Below, piece by piece: positions 37,862 through 50,500 of a DNA stretch of 64,000 bases. The number at the start of each line of letters is the position of its first letter. Position 1 is the stretch's first letter. A model generated the notes under the pieces. That model was not told the DNA's origin, did no database searches, and worked only from the letters and a program-made list of their open reading frames with translations. The position numbers and the translations under genes are program-made. The stretch spans positions 1,899,082-1,963,081 of the forward strand of contig BCKK01000001.1 in the NCBI GenBank assembly GCA_001600615.1, read 5' to 3'. Origin of the DNA: Dioszegia crocea. Taxonomy: Eukaryota > Basidiomycota > Tremellomycetes > Tremellales > Bulleribasidiaceae.

Positions 37862-40089
37862 TCAACTCCACCCCAAGACCGCCAAGCCACCAACCAGCAG
37901 ACTGGCCACCCCTCCCCATCTCGGCAGATCCAGCGCACTCTGTCGCGCAGCACCACTGCTCGTGCCCAGCCCATTCGTCACCGCGAAACTTCCTCCGTAC
38001 TGCGCCACGAGCTGTGCTGGGATTGTCGACCGAGGCAGTGTGCTTCGAGGGTTGAGGGTATGTTTGCCGATAATGCCATCTCCGACCATTATCCAGCTCG
38101 CATTGGATGGAACGCCATTGACGACTATGAAGAACATCGCTGGGCCCGGTGCTGCAAATTTCAACTCATATCCTCGCATGGAGCATAGCAAGTATCATGA
38201 AGCTCACCTAGAATCGCAGGGTTGGGCTCCATCTGTGCAACATGCAATATTGCACTCCCATCATCTTTACTCGTAAAGCTGCTCTCGAGCTCGATATGCC
38301 TCATGCCCATATTCATCGTATGTGTGCTGAAGCCACTTCGAATGATGACGGCTTTGGTGCGGTTGATATTGAGACCATTATTGCCTAGGTCCGCGAGAGT
38401 GAGGGAGACGTTGAAGTAGTCGCCGCCGTAGGTGATGGTCGAAGGCATCCCTTGGGGTTTAGGCTTGGGCTTGTCGTGGCTGGAAGTTCAGCTGGGAACT
38501 CCGGATCTGTGAAACCCGTCTCCAAAACTCACTAGTCAGGGTAGAAGATCTCGACCTGGTATTGCGTCACATAAGTCGCAGTTGGTACAATGACCTTATC
38601 GACATCTGGCCCATCAGTCTCGACTTTATCAGATTCGAGGGGGAGAACTCACAATCGGCATTCGGGTTACTTCCAGATACCATGACAGTTCCATCGGGAA
38701 GCAAAGTGGCGGAAGAGTGGTACATTCTCGGTATGGATGATACGCCCGCTTTTGCCCATCGTTGACCGGTCGGCTTGCTAGGGTCGAAATACCATGATTG
38801 ATATTGTGGACTATCGGCGTATGACTGGCCAATAGCCCAGGTATCATTACCGTATCCCGCTGTCCCTAGCGCTGCACCGTTGACTTGGAACAATCGGCCA
38901 TCGGGCAGGTTGATGAGCTGTAGCGTCAGCTTTGGCCCCAATTCGTCATGAATCGACAGCTCACATTTCCCATAGATCGGCCAGAGTCCAGCGAATCATC
39001 ATCATACCACGTCAAATCCACATCCGGGCTGATCCTGACACATGTCTTGTCCGCAGCGTACTTTGAGATTGGCCAAGTAGTCGTCCACTGATCCTGCCTC
39101 AGATTTGTACCTCCGCAAAACAGGACAGTCATTGTCCAGTTGTTCTGAGGTGTCTGGGGGAAAGTCGCCGTTCCTGCACTGGCAGGATAGACACGAACGG
39201 CGTAAGGGATATTAGCGATGGGGTATTCGATCGAGCGTTTATAGTCGTATATCTCCGCTTGGAATTCTGCTTGGATAAAGAGGTTGCCAGAGGGTAGAAG
39301 CCAGACGAGGGGGAAGAGGTTGACCGGCATGGTTTTGAGTAGGAATTGAAGGGTGAATGGTGCGCCTTTCGATGGCCAGTACTGCTAAATTAGCGGACAG
39401 ACGGGACTGGTGGGCTAATTACTCACCTCGACCGTAGGGTTGTTTTGCGAGTCCGCATAATTTACATATCCGCCCCATTCACATCCACCTAATATTATCG
39501 CCGACCCATCCTCTAACGTCTCAACAGTAGGATACCACCTCCGTGTCGACATGTACATTGCGGGATTGTCGACCCACTCGCACGACTCATCATCGCATGG
39601 ATCGAGCACACGCACAGCCTTCCCGCCGTCCCAATTCTTATAGGGACTTTGGCCAGTCTGCCCAGTTGCGGTGGCCCCTCCGTACGTGATGGCCTGATTC
39701 CCGCCGACGTTAATCCAGGTTCCGTTACCCAGGACTGTACCGCCCGCGCAGAAGGCGTTGGACAGAACGTCCATCGATCGGAAAGTATTGGTCGCCAGAT
39801 CGTACTCTGTCGCCCACGCTGGATGACCATTGACCGTTGCGTTATTGCGCTCTACTCATTCAGCTCGCGTCCACTTTCTGTTGACGTGATGCCTACCAGT
39901 CTTGTCGACAATGTAAACCTTGCCCGGTCGGCCCAAAAACATCTGTTGGGCCGATACGCCCGATAGCCCAACGTATTTGAAGGTATTCGCGGTTTGCGCC
40001 GTCACGAAGGGTACTAGGACCGTAGCGAGGGCCAAGACGTGCATTAGCCGACGGCGGCTGGAGCTGCTGGGGTCGAGCATGGCGCTCAT
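37862..40089 (-). CDS. Glyoxal oxidase-like copper radical oxidase, GPI-anchor candidate
   Basis: Extracellular enzyme that oxidises aldehydes to acids and makes hydrogen peroxide. The start MSAMLDPSSSSRRRLMHVLA (40089) leads into a signal peptide ending VPFVTAQ. All expected copper-site residues are visible: the cysteine of NAFCAGGTVLGNG that crosslinks to the radical tyrosine, that tyrosine in TRRWYPTVETL, the Tyr-His pair in PRMYHSSATLLPDGTVMVSG, and the late His in RSGFSTHTMNMGMRHIEL. A galactose-oxidase-type C-terminal domain follows. The protein ends with small residues (TSSGAARQSA) and a hydrophobic tail (VASLLVGGLAVLGWS), which fits GPI anchoring and a wall or membrane location. It needs copper loading in the secretory pathway, the job of the ATPase at 4.3-7.7 kb. 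Confidence 0.92.
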
Positions 40090-41415
40090 GATGATTGGGT
40101 GTCGGTTCACGAGGAGGACGGGAGGAGATGGACAGCAGCGATGATGTGTGGTGCGTAACCTCTTCTGCGACAGCTGTATGTTGAGGGAGGCCGGCCTAGC
40201 GACGCGCTCGAGGGATGTATAATATGCACAGAGGAGAGATGTTAGAGGAGAGTGTTCTCTTTTGCGACAGTGCAATCCGGCAGCTGGAAATAGCATGGGC
40301 TGTGCGGGTAACGTAATACCGGGCATTGACGCACGGGCCAAGGGAAACTTGAAACATCGGGTGGCGAAGAGGCGTTTCAGGTCACTCCTGCTCGTCGCCA
40401 CTCGCCGCGAGTCGACCTACCTGACCTACTCGTACAAGTGAGGCTGTTGACCTTAGTGCTTTCTCTGTTCTTGGAAAGTTGGCGTCTTTTCCTCTAACAC
40501 GCCTCAAGTCGAAAAAGTGCGATTGGGGCAAATGTGGAACCTCCGAAGTGCGCAGCTTGATGGCCAGGCCAGTGTACTGTCTCATGCCCAATGCAGCTTT
40601 GGGTCTGTTCATTACTCCGGATCTCAGCGATACATTCCCGCCAGCTCAAAAGCCCATGTGGTTCTGGATCATTTCTTGATGTCACTTTACCTATATCCCA
40701 GTGTGCTCATGTCTCGATCACCCAGATGATATATGTCCACATCCTCAAGTCCCAGATTTATGCGTCCGGGTCGATCGCGGAATGGGAAATCCAACATGGG
40801 CTGCTCGATGTCAGCCACGCCCGTGAAAGCCGCGTCAGTCTGAACGGGGCCGCAAATGAATCAGTGGTCAAGGATCGCGAATGGCGAGCCAAGGTTTCAT
40901 GACTCATACGAGACACGCAGATGAGCTCATAGCAAGCGAGCTTGTGTATCACTCCGTATCACAGTCCAGCACAAGCTTAAAAGCCTTTGATATGCAAGGC
41001 CTGAGATGCGGACGTCGATGACCAGCGCTTCGGTGCAACGCCAGAATGGATAGAGGACTGGAAATATACGAGTAGTACGAGCGAGTCATCTGCAATACAA
41101 AGGCACTCAGATAAGGTGTTGTGAGACTTGATGGTCGTTTACCAGTAGGCATGCTGAAGCCAGGTAGCTGACCTTGCGGTTATTGACAACTTGGCGCTTG
41201 AGGCGAGGAATCGATTCTTGGTGGTGAAAGTGAGTGAGAGTTTGATTCGACGACCACTCTAGTTAGACATCAGACCATCGAGGAGCTCGTGCTTTCAGCT
41301 CCAATCCATGCTCGCTCGGGCAAACAGGAGTGCGGCCCCTGTTAGACCAACCAGTCCACGCTCTACAGGACTCTTTCTCTGCACCCAAAGAGATCTGCGA
41401 GGAGTTGCATCAAAA
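40090..41415. other. Long intergenic stretch
   Basis: About 1.3 kb between the glyoxal oxidase start and the end of the lumazine synthase gene. All frames are broken into short pieces and none has a convincing splice pattern or homology. It should include the glyoxal oxidase promoter. No repeat or tRNA was seen. Confidence 0.4.
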
Positions 41416-42254
<839 letters not shown>

Positions 42255-42384
42255 GGTGATTGTTGTGGGTGGACAGTAATAGGTTGGCTGGCAGCTGTAC
42301 TTGAGTGGGGGGAGTCAGCATGACGTGGCATTTTATCCGGCGCCAAGTGCGATTTCGGCCGAAGATTACCCGATAGGCCGACTC

Positions 42385-42408
42385 GAAAATTAGGTTCCGT
42401 GACAGCCA
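42385..42408 (+). promoter_or_regulatory. 24-bp element shared with the ATP1/bL21m promoter (copy 2)
   Basis: Begins GAAAATTAGGTTCCGTGAC and ends AGCCA; 22 of 24 positions equal the copy at 29903-29926. Its end lies 75 bp before the ILV5 start codon. Confidence 0.55.
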
Positions 42409-42482
42409 AAAATGTTTCGAAACATCGTCCCCCTGAGTGCCCCGAGCCTAACCCGCCTTTCTTCATCTCACACCTAACCATC

Positions 42483-44056
42483 ATGTCGTTCCAGAGAACT
42501 TCTACAAACGCTGCAAAGCTCGCGGCGAAGGCTGTTGCCCCCAAGGCCGGCCGTGCCGTTGCGCAGAGGGCTTACTCCCTCCTCGCTCGTCAGGCACCCC
42601 AGGTCGCCATGGGCGCGCGATTTGGCGTGAGTTTGATTGGCTGATAAGCTCGGGCGGTGAGAATGTCGGATGCAGGCTGTCGAGGTCGAGGCGGTTTGGA
42701 TATTGCGGGGGAGAGGAAGACGCGCTGCGGAAACATGTACTGACAGTCAGGCCGTCCGAGGTGTCAAGACCCTTGACTTCGCCGGTACCAAGGAGCAGGT
42801 CTACGAGCGTGCCGACTGGCCCCTCGACAAGCTCCAGGAGTAGGTTTACTACATGGCGCATACCGCTACTTCTGTGCTGACCCATAGCTACTTCAAAAAC
42901 GACACCCTCGCCATGATTGGTTACGGTTCGCAAGGCCACGGCCAGTCCCTTAACGCCCGAGACAACGGCCTCAAGGTCATTGTCGGTGTCCGCAAGGGCG
43001 GAGAGTCATGGAAGCAGGCGCAGGAGGACGGTTGGGTGCCCGGAGAGTCTCTCTTCGACATCCCTGAGGCTATTGAGAAGGGGACCATCATCATGAACCT
43101 CTTGTCCGACGCTGCCCAGAGTCAGACCTGGAAGGACATTGCTCCCCTTATCACCAAAGGCAAGACTCTGTACTTCGCCCACGGTTTCTCCGTCGTCTAC
43201 AAGGAGGACGTAAGTTTGTCTTTCAGAACATTGGGATCGTCACTGATCATTTCAGACCAAGGTCGTTCCCCCCAAGGACGTCGATGTCATCCTCGTCGCC
43301 CCCAAGGGATCCGGCAGGACCGTCCGAACCCTCTTCCTCGAGGGCCGTGGTATTAACTCGTCCATTGCCGTCTTCCAGGACGTCACCGGTAAGGCCAAGG
43401 AGAAGGCCGTCGCCCTCGGTATCGCCGTTGGGTCCGGTTACGTCTACGAGACTACGTTTGAGAAGGAGGTGTTCTCTGACCTTTACGGAGAGCGTGGTGT
43501 CGTGAGTTGTCGGAACCTTAATCCTTTGGCACAGCTAACCCCACAGCTTATGGGCGGTATCCAGGGAATGTTCCTCGCTCAGTACGAGGTTCTCCGCAAG
43601 AACGGCCACTCCCCCTCTGAGGCCTTCAACGAGACTGTCGAGGAGGCCACCCAGTCCCTCTTCCCCTTGATCGGCAAGTACGGTATGGACTACATGTACA
43701 ACGCTTGCTCCACCACCGCCCGACGAGGTGCCCTCGACTGGGCCCCCAAGTTCAAGGAGTAAGCTTTGCGCCTTAACGATGACCGATTCCAACTGACAAT
43801 CGCAGGGCCAACCTTCCCGTCTTTGAGGCTCTCTACAAGTCCGTCAAGGACGGATCTGAGACTCGCCGATCGCTCGAATTCAACTCGCGCAAGACATACC
43901 GCGAGGACCTCCAGAAGGAGCTTGACGAGATTGACAACCAGGAGATCTGGCGCGCAGGCAAGACCGTCCGTGGTCTCAGGGTGAGTAATGTGTTTTTAGG
44001 TGTACTGTCCTCGTACTGACAATTTGCAGCCCGACGCCGGCAAGGACGAGCTTTAA
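42483..44056 (+). CDS. ILV5: Ketol-acid reductoisomerase, mitochondrial precursor
   Basis: Second step of branched-chain amino-acid synthesis in the mitochondrial matrix. The presequence is MSFQRTSTNAAKLAAKAVAP. After a first intron of about 120 nt comes AVRGVKTLDFAGTKEQVYER, then FKNDTLAMIGYGSQGHGQSL with the NADPH-binding GYGSQGHG, then FAHGFSVVYKED. The KARI C-domain follows with SGYVYETTFEKEVFSDLYGE and LMGGIQGMFLAQYEVLRKNG, which carry the metal-binding acidic residues (DLYGE). It ends GLRPDAGKDEL. Five or more introns are clean. Codon choice is strongly biased, like ATP1, as expected for an abundant enzyme. Confidence 0.97.
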
Positions 44057-44622
44057 TCGGCTTGAACAAGTCATCGGCCCACCTACCCTCATCTTTCCCC
44101 CTCCCCTTCTTACTCCTCCCCCGGACTCGAGTCCCTTCTAAAAGCCGGTTTTGTCGTTAGGTATACCCCTGCGCGGAATATGCATATGATTGTGTCTTAC
44201 TGGAACCGGTCATGAGCTGAAGAATCGGATGGTTGTTGCTCGAAGAGTACGTGAATTGCGGTGTGCAGGGCCCAGTGTTGCCTTCATGACTCTGCATCTC
44301 AGATATTGGCATGGCCATGATCTGGATCAAAGCGATACATTGTTGGGCAAAAGTAGCCAGGCTATGAGTAAAGGAAAGGATATCTGGGGTCTACTCTAGA
44401 AAGCTGTCGGAGGAACTGTTGTACATGTGTTCTGTCGTCTCGCCCATGCCTTCGGCCCCCATCTGACATTCCCCCCTCTTTCCTCTACCCATCTATGTCC
44501 AAACCCCCCAACCGTCCTGTAAATAGTGGCCCTCCACGCTATCACCCCTCTGCCCCCNCCCNCCCCGCCCCAGACTCACCCCACTGAGACTTCCTCAATC
44601 CCCTTATCGGCATAGCCCACAA
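44057..44622. other. Intergenic with ambiguous bases in a C-rich tract
   Basis: About 560 bp between convergent genes. A pyrimidine-rich tract near 44550-44575 contains two undetermined bases (44558 and 44562), which marks a weak spot in the assembly. No gene seen. Confidence 0.5.
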
Positions 44623-47181
44623 TCACGCCTTCCCGGCCCCCCCACTTGCCCGTCCTCTAGCCCTCTTCGAAGGCGACCCCGCAGTCTGCTCCACCCCTTT
44701 CGACAATTGCGCATAATTTAGTCGTTTCCTCACCCGCCCTCCGCCCACATCCCCAAAGAACGATTTCTCGTACAAAGGATTCTTGAGCCGCTCCACCTCC
44801 TTCTCAAACTCTGACATCTTCTCTTCAGGCAGGCCCTGCGCCTGACGAGCCTGACTACGCCTGCTATTGATTTCATTGATGATGAGTTCCCAGTGACCAA
44901 TGGCTGATTCGGCCGCGAGGGAGTCTAGGCATAGCTTGGCCAGGTTGTAGATTGTGTCTTCGGATGGAGTGTCAGCAGGTGCAGGTGCGGCGACGATGGG
45001 TGTGGGAGCTGGGATCTGGGTTGCGGGAGGGTCGAGGGGGATGGTAGCCTCTTCGGTGGGCATAGCCCGAGCAGGTGTTTGGGGACTAACTTCGGGGACA
45101 GGAGGTGCGAGTTCGGAATCGACGAGAGGTATCTCAGCTTCTGATGGCTCTGCGTCCACCTGACGTGGCGCAGCTGGCTCTGTATCTGCGCCAATCTGAT
45201 CATCCGGCCCCATAAAGACATCTGCTGCCTTGTCTGTCTCGGGGTTGGGAACAGCCGCCTCGGCCGACTCTGGCTCTGCTTGGATGTCGCCTGGTACCAC
45301 CTTCTCAGCCCCAGCTGTTGGCGATGATTCCGTTTCGGCCGAGGCGGACTGCTGTGTCTCCCCTCCAACACCACCCGCAGCCTCCAAGCCTGTACCAGCA
45401 CCTGCCTCGGCTCCCGACATCGACTGGGATTCTCCTGCCTTCGCGTCGACGTTCAGCCCTGTGACTATTCCGACATCGACTCCAGTCTCTGGCCCAGCAA
45501 GATCACCCGCTCCTGCTTCTCCGTCCTCTGGCGGCGCTACCTCCGCGTCATTGACAATCGGTGCTTGTATCTCTGCTGCTGTCTCCCCCTCCGCTGGGAC
45601 TGGCGCCTCGCGCTCCTCGGCCATATCCAGCTGTGGAAGCTCCTGCTCCTGTCCTCCGAGCCTTGCCATCATTTCCGCCTCTTCCGCACTAAGAACAGCA
45701 TTACCCTTATTCTTTGGGTGGAAGGCAAGAAGAGTCTCCGTTTCGGTCGAGGCGATACATATCCGAATGATGACTTCTGGAATCAGGACAAGTTGTAGGA
45801 AATCGCGTTTGTGCTGATCGTTGAGGTTGTTGAAACGGTCAGAACCGCTCGGGATCGCTTCCGCGTCAACCTAGAAGTCAGATTATTGCCCGCACCTTGA
45901 TCGAAGCCATCTTACCTGTCCGCCCAAATCAGGCTTGCATCCTCTCATCCACCTCTGCAATTCGGGAATAAAGACCTCGACAACTTCGTCCGAGCTGATA
46001 TCTCCGTACTTCACATATTGTCTCAGGCTGGTGGTGCTTCCGTGGTATGTCTTGTAAAACAAATCCAGTCGTGATTGAGCTGGTGCGTATCGCTCGTTGA
46101 TAATATCGTGCAGGTGCGGCCGAAGATGACGGATTTGACTTGTACGAGGGAGACTGACAAATTCTTCGAGAGGTGGGAGAGTGGCGTCGGGGCCATTGGG
46201 GAGTTCAGGGGATTGGGCGCGGGTACGGGCATCGCAAGGGAAACGGCGTTCTTCAGAATGGATATGACCGATCTGACACGTCAACGGGAATCCCCGTTGT
46301 TCGGTCGGGACAAGAACTCACTGTACAGCCCGCTAATCTTTCGTCGTCAAGGTACATGATGTCTTTTTCTCTGACCGTCTTGGAACCCTTCCACCCGGTG
46401 GCTGGATGCGCCTCCACCTGCCACATGTTCTTCTTCCCACTTGCCTCCTCCTCGAACGTCCGGACTGGGAAGAAATTGACCAAGTACCCCGGAAACCAGT
46501 TGTGTTGCGATTTGACAAGAAGGGGAGGTTTGGTATCGTACTCTTGCATCCTGAAGGTCAGCATCAGTGTGAGCCAAAAGAGTCGCCCACATACCTTAGA
46601 GGAAGGATCTTGGGCACAAAATCAGGCTTCGACGGTCCAGGCGTTGGCGATCTGGTCTCAGGAGCCACATACGCATCCTCCACATCCTCATCTTCCGGCG
46701 GATCCGATAAAGGATCGTCCGAATCAAACTCTTCCTCTCCCATTTGCCCTACCATGGTCGCAGAGGAAGATCCCTTGCCCAGCTTGGCCCCTTTCTTGCG
46801 CTTCGCCAAAGTAGCAGCAGGCGGCGCCGAGACGATTTTGATATGCTCGATATCGTCTCCCGTCCCCACGTTCAATTGGCGATTGATGTCGGAGAAATCA
46901 TACCACGGCCTCCCATTTACGTACGGCGTACTGTATTTGCCCGTAGTACTCGTCTCGGTCTGCTGGGAACTGTTGAGAGGGGCCGAAGTCTTCCGCCTCT
47001 TCGCCGGTGAGGGGATAACGGTAGATTCTGTCGATGTAGGGGATACGGTATCGACCGTGGTGTCTTTGGCAGCTGCACGCTTCTTACTTGGAGCCTTGGC
47101 TTTGGGGGCGGGTTTGGCCTTGGGTTTTGCAGGCGCAGCAGCTGGCTTGGACGGGCCTGCCGCGGCGTTTTTCTTGGCCAT
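44623..47181 (-). CDS. Uncharacterised, probably nuclear protein with a barrel-like domain
   Basis: Not recognised by name. The start MAKKNAAAGPSKPAAAPAKP (47181) opens a Lys/Ala/Pro-rich, histone-tail-like segment; a folded part follows (TPYVNGRPWYDFSDINRQL). Exon 2 holds LVKSQHNWFPGYLVNFFPV and NMWQVEAHPATGWKGSK, which recall a Tudor/PWWP-type barrel. Next come a helical part (LRPHLHDIINERYAPAQSRL, DEVVEVFIPELQRWMRGCKP) and LNDQHKRDFLQLVLIPEVII. A very acidic Ala/Pro/Glu-rich linker of over 200 residues leads to a charged C-terminal helix region (AKLCLDSLAAESAIGHWELI, EKMSEFEKEVERLKNPLYEK). Exons join cleanly (CTAAG to GATGCAAGAG; TGTACA to ATCGGTCAT). It is divergent from the BRPF-like gene with about 340 bp between starts. 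A chromatin role is inference from composition and position. Confidence 0.65.
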
Positions 47182-47517
47182 TTGGGGAAGGTGTCTCGTG
47201 AAGGGGAGAGGACGGTGTGGGAGGAGTGGGTGGTGTGTGTACCGAAGGATGGTCGTACCGAAGGATGGTCGAGGTATGTATGATGTATGAATTGAGCTGT
47301 TTGGGCGCGAAGCTTGTGATCGCCTCCGGATAATCTAGGACGCGCACGGATGAGTTTAACCGGGCAAGGCGGCGAAGGCCGCTGGGCGTGTTGATGCGCG
47401 TCCACCACAGTCACAAGTGTATGATCTCCATCTATATCAAGTCTGACTAAGACAGCTCACCTACTATATAGCCTGCACAGGCTAGGCTAATGAGCCGGCA
47501 TTGAAAATTCCGCAAGA
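47182..47517. promoter_or_regulatory. Divergent promoter of the barrel-domain gene and the BRPF-like gene
   Basis: About 336 bp between two start codons. A short direct repeat (CCGAAGGATGGTCG, at about 47241 and 47257) lies near the leftward start. Confidence 0.5.
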
Positions 47518-50500
47518 ATGCCGCAGCTCGAGAGCCCAGCGGACGTGCAGTATCAATACCAGCTCCCGACGGTCAGCTATCGTGTGATCGACGATGATCC
47601 ATCCCTCAATGCACCGGCCGGGGTGCACTCGGTACGTCCTTACCTTGCTATCGTATATCTTGGTATGATGCTGATTGGACAGGAGCAGGTTCGACATTAT
47701 GGGTGTAAGGCGACGAGTCGACTTGCTCAGAGCTGAGCTGATGGTGTAGACAATGACTTTACCGATTTCTCTCGACCAGAGCATTACATACGGTACATAG
47801 GTACGCTCATCTATCGACTCCTGTGCCTTCGTGCGCATTTGCTGACCCGTAAGAACCGATAGAGTCTGAATTAGCTGTTCAGGTGGAGTATGACATGGAC
47901 GAGCAAGGTAAGCTAATCCTTACTCAAACCGAAATGATATCTAAACTGCATAGACCAAGCTTGGTTAGACGCGATCAATACCGAGAGGAAGAAAGATCAG
48001 TCAGGTCCAATACCATATGAGGTGTTTGAAATCATCATGGACAAGCTGGAGAAGGAGTGGTTCAATCTGGTGAGTGATTGGCGAATCGGTGGCTGTGGAA
48101 CACAGGCTGACCTGTCAGGTCAAACGGATACCGCAGCCGGCATCACATATGCCTGTTGAAGACTCCAAGTGCGCAGTATGTGATGATGGGGAGGGTGAGA
48201 ATTCGAACGCTATCGTATTCTGCGATGGCTGTAATTTGGCTGTTCATCAAGGTGCGCCATCATGATCCTCGTGTGAAACAATCTGAACTGACCTCGGCAG
48301 ACTGTTACGGCGTGCCGTATATCCCAGAAGGTCAATGGCTCTGTAGGAAATGCACCGTCTCGCCTGAGAATCCGGTAGTGAGGGGATCTCCTTTTTTGGC
48401 GTAGAGCGGCGCTGACGATGGTCAGTCCTGCCTGGTATGCCCAAACGAAGGAGGTGCTTTCAAGCAGACCACATCCGGTCATTGGGCGCACCTATTGTGT
48501 GCAATTTGGATACCGGAGTTGACGCTTGGCAATGCAATCTATATGGAGCCGATCGACGGAGCCGAAGCGATCCCGAAGAACAGGTGGAAATTGGTAAGTT
48601 GTGTCTCTACGGGTCTGGTCTTTCGCTGACTGGTCAGATTTGTTCAGTGTGTCGGGAGAAGATGGGTGCATGCGTCCAATGCGACAACCGGAATTGCTTC
48701 ACCGCATTTCACGTCACTTGCGCTCGACAAATGGGTTATCTGATGCCTATGAAGTCGGTGCATAACGATGGGAGTCTCAAGGCGTTCTGCGATAAACACA
48801 TGCCGGTATGTTTCGAATATTTAATGAGAGCTGATCATCAGGATGAAATGCGTAAAGACACATTCGACGATGAGTTCGACCCTGAACATTCAACGACAAC
48901 AGCTCCCAAAAAACGGCGCGAGAGCAGGAGTGGTGGTGCGGCTGTGACGACCAAGACCGCTCGGGCACATACCAAAGCCTATAGACCTGGCCCGCCAATC
49001 GTGCCCCATGTCATCGTCCAAACTCTGAACGAATATGTCGCCAAATTGGCGATTCGCAAGAAGGCGGGCTTTATGGAGAGGCTGTGTCGGTATTGGAGTT
49101 TGAAGCGGGAAGCAAGGAGAGGCGCGCCATTACTGAAGCGTCTCCATCTGGAAGTAAGCCGCAATCGGCCTTGTCATGTGAATGCCACAGCTGACTCCCA
49201 GCCCTGGACAGCCTCCAACGCCAGTCGACAACAGACTGAAGCTGAAAAGGCTCTCAAGCTGTCTTTCCTCCGAATGCTACGAAACGACCTTGAGAAAGTC
49301 CGTATGTTGGCTGAGCAGGTCCGTAAGCGGGAGCGGGAGAAGCTGCGTCAGGCGCAAGTCATCAAGGAAATTGTGGATGGTTTCATATTCCCTGGATATG
49401 AGCATCTGCGCTTGACTCTGGAGAAGATATCTGCGTGAGTGCCTAGATTCTGACGAAAGGATAGTGGCTGACTGGCAGTCTCGATCGAACTGAGCTATTC
49501 TTACATCCTGTCAACCGATTTGAAGTTCCGGATTACTTTACAGTAATCAAGGAACCCATGAGCTGGATGCAGATGGATGATAAGTTGGAGAAGAATCTAT
49601 ACAAGGACATTACCAGTTTTAAGGTAAGTCATCCGTCAGATTTATGGTCGTTCTGCTGACCTAGACAGCGCGACGTCGACCTCGTTCTTGATAACGCTAT
49701 GATCTACAACAAGGCCGACACCACCTTCCACAAAGCCGCCAAGCGCATGAAGACGAATGTACAGCCTCTTCTACAAGAATTGGACAGCGTCGTCAGCCAA
49801 TCTACAATCCTCCCGCCCGACGAGGAAATCGACATATCTGCCGTACCCGAAGAGGCTATCGGAGACCTCGAGCCGTCACTCCTCCTACTCAAATCCCTCC
49901 TTCACACCTCCACCGTCGTTCCGGAAGGAGACAATCTCGCCTCTGTGTTCCTATTCGAAATGACACGTCCTCGACCGCCTACTCCTACACCTCCACCCAG
50001 CCCCCCCAAGGAAAAGGAGGCGAAACGGAATCGATGGCAGGAACGCCAGGCGGCAGCCAAGGATCGTATTGTCCCTGTGCCTCGGGCAACGCGTTCGGTC
50101 GTCAATGCCAATACTGCATTCGCACAGGAGGCCGGACTTGCGCCATCGCCTTCGGAAGAGGCACATTCGCGGCAGAGTTCAGGCGAGACCAAGGCGCCGA
50201 TAAGGCGCAGTGGACGATCGTCACTCCTTCCTGCTGTCGAGCAGGCTTTGGAGGTGCCCAAGAGGATCCGCCCAAGGAAAGATCTGGTCTCCGTCGAGAT
50301 GCCTGCCGAAGCTTCCTCCTCGGTTGTCCTGGACACGCCCAAGAGAATCCGCCCAAGGAAACCACCAGTGCTCGAGGCGCCCGTCGAAGCTTCGCCTGCC
50401 GTCGTAGTGGAGACGTCCAGGAGGGCCCGGCCGAGAAGGACTTCGCCAGCTATCGAAATCCCTGCTGAAGCTTCCTCTTCAGTGACTTTGCAAGTGCCCA

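Noticed and set aside
46406..47290. Plus-strand frame of about 290 codons opposite the barrel-domain gene
   Set aside because: The minus-strand gene has a better start, consistent introns and domain-like content; the plus frame would overlap its first exons.
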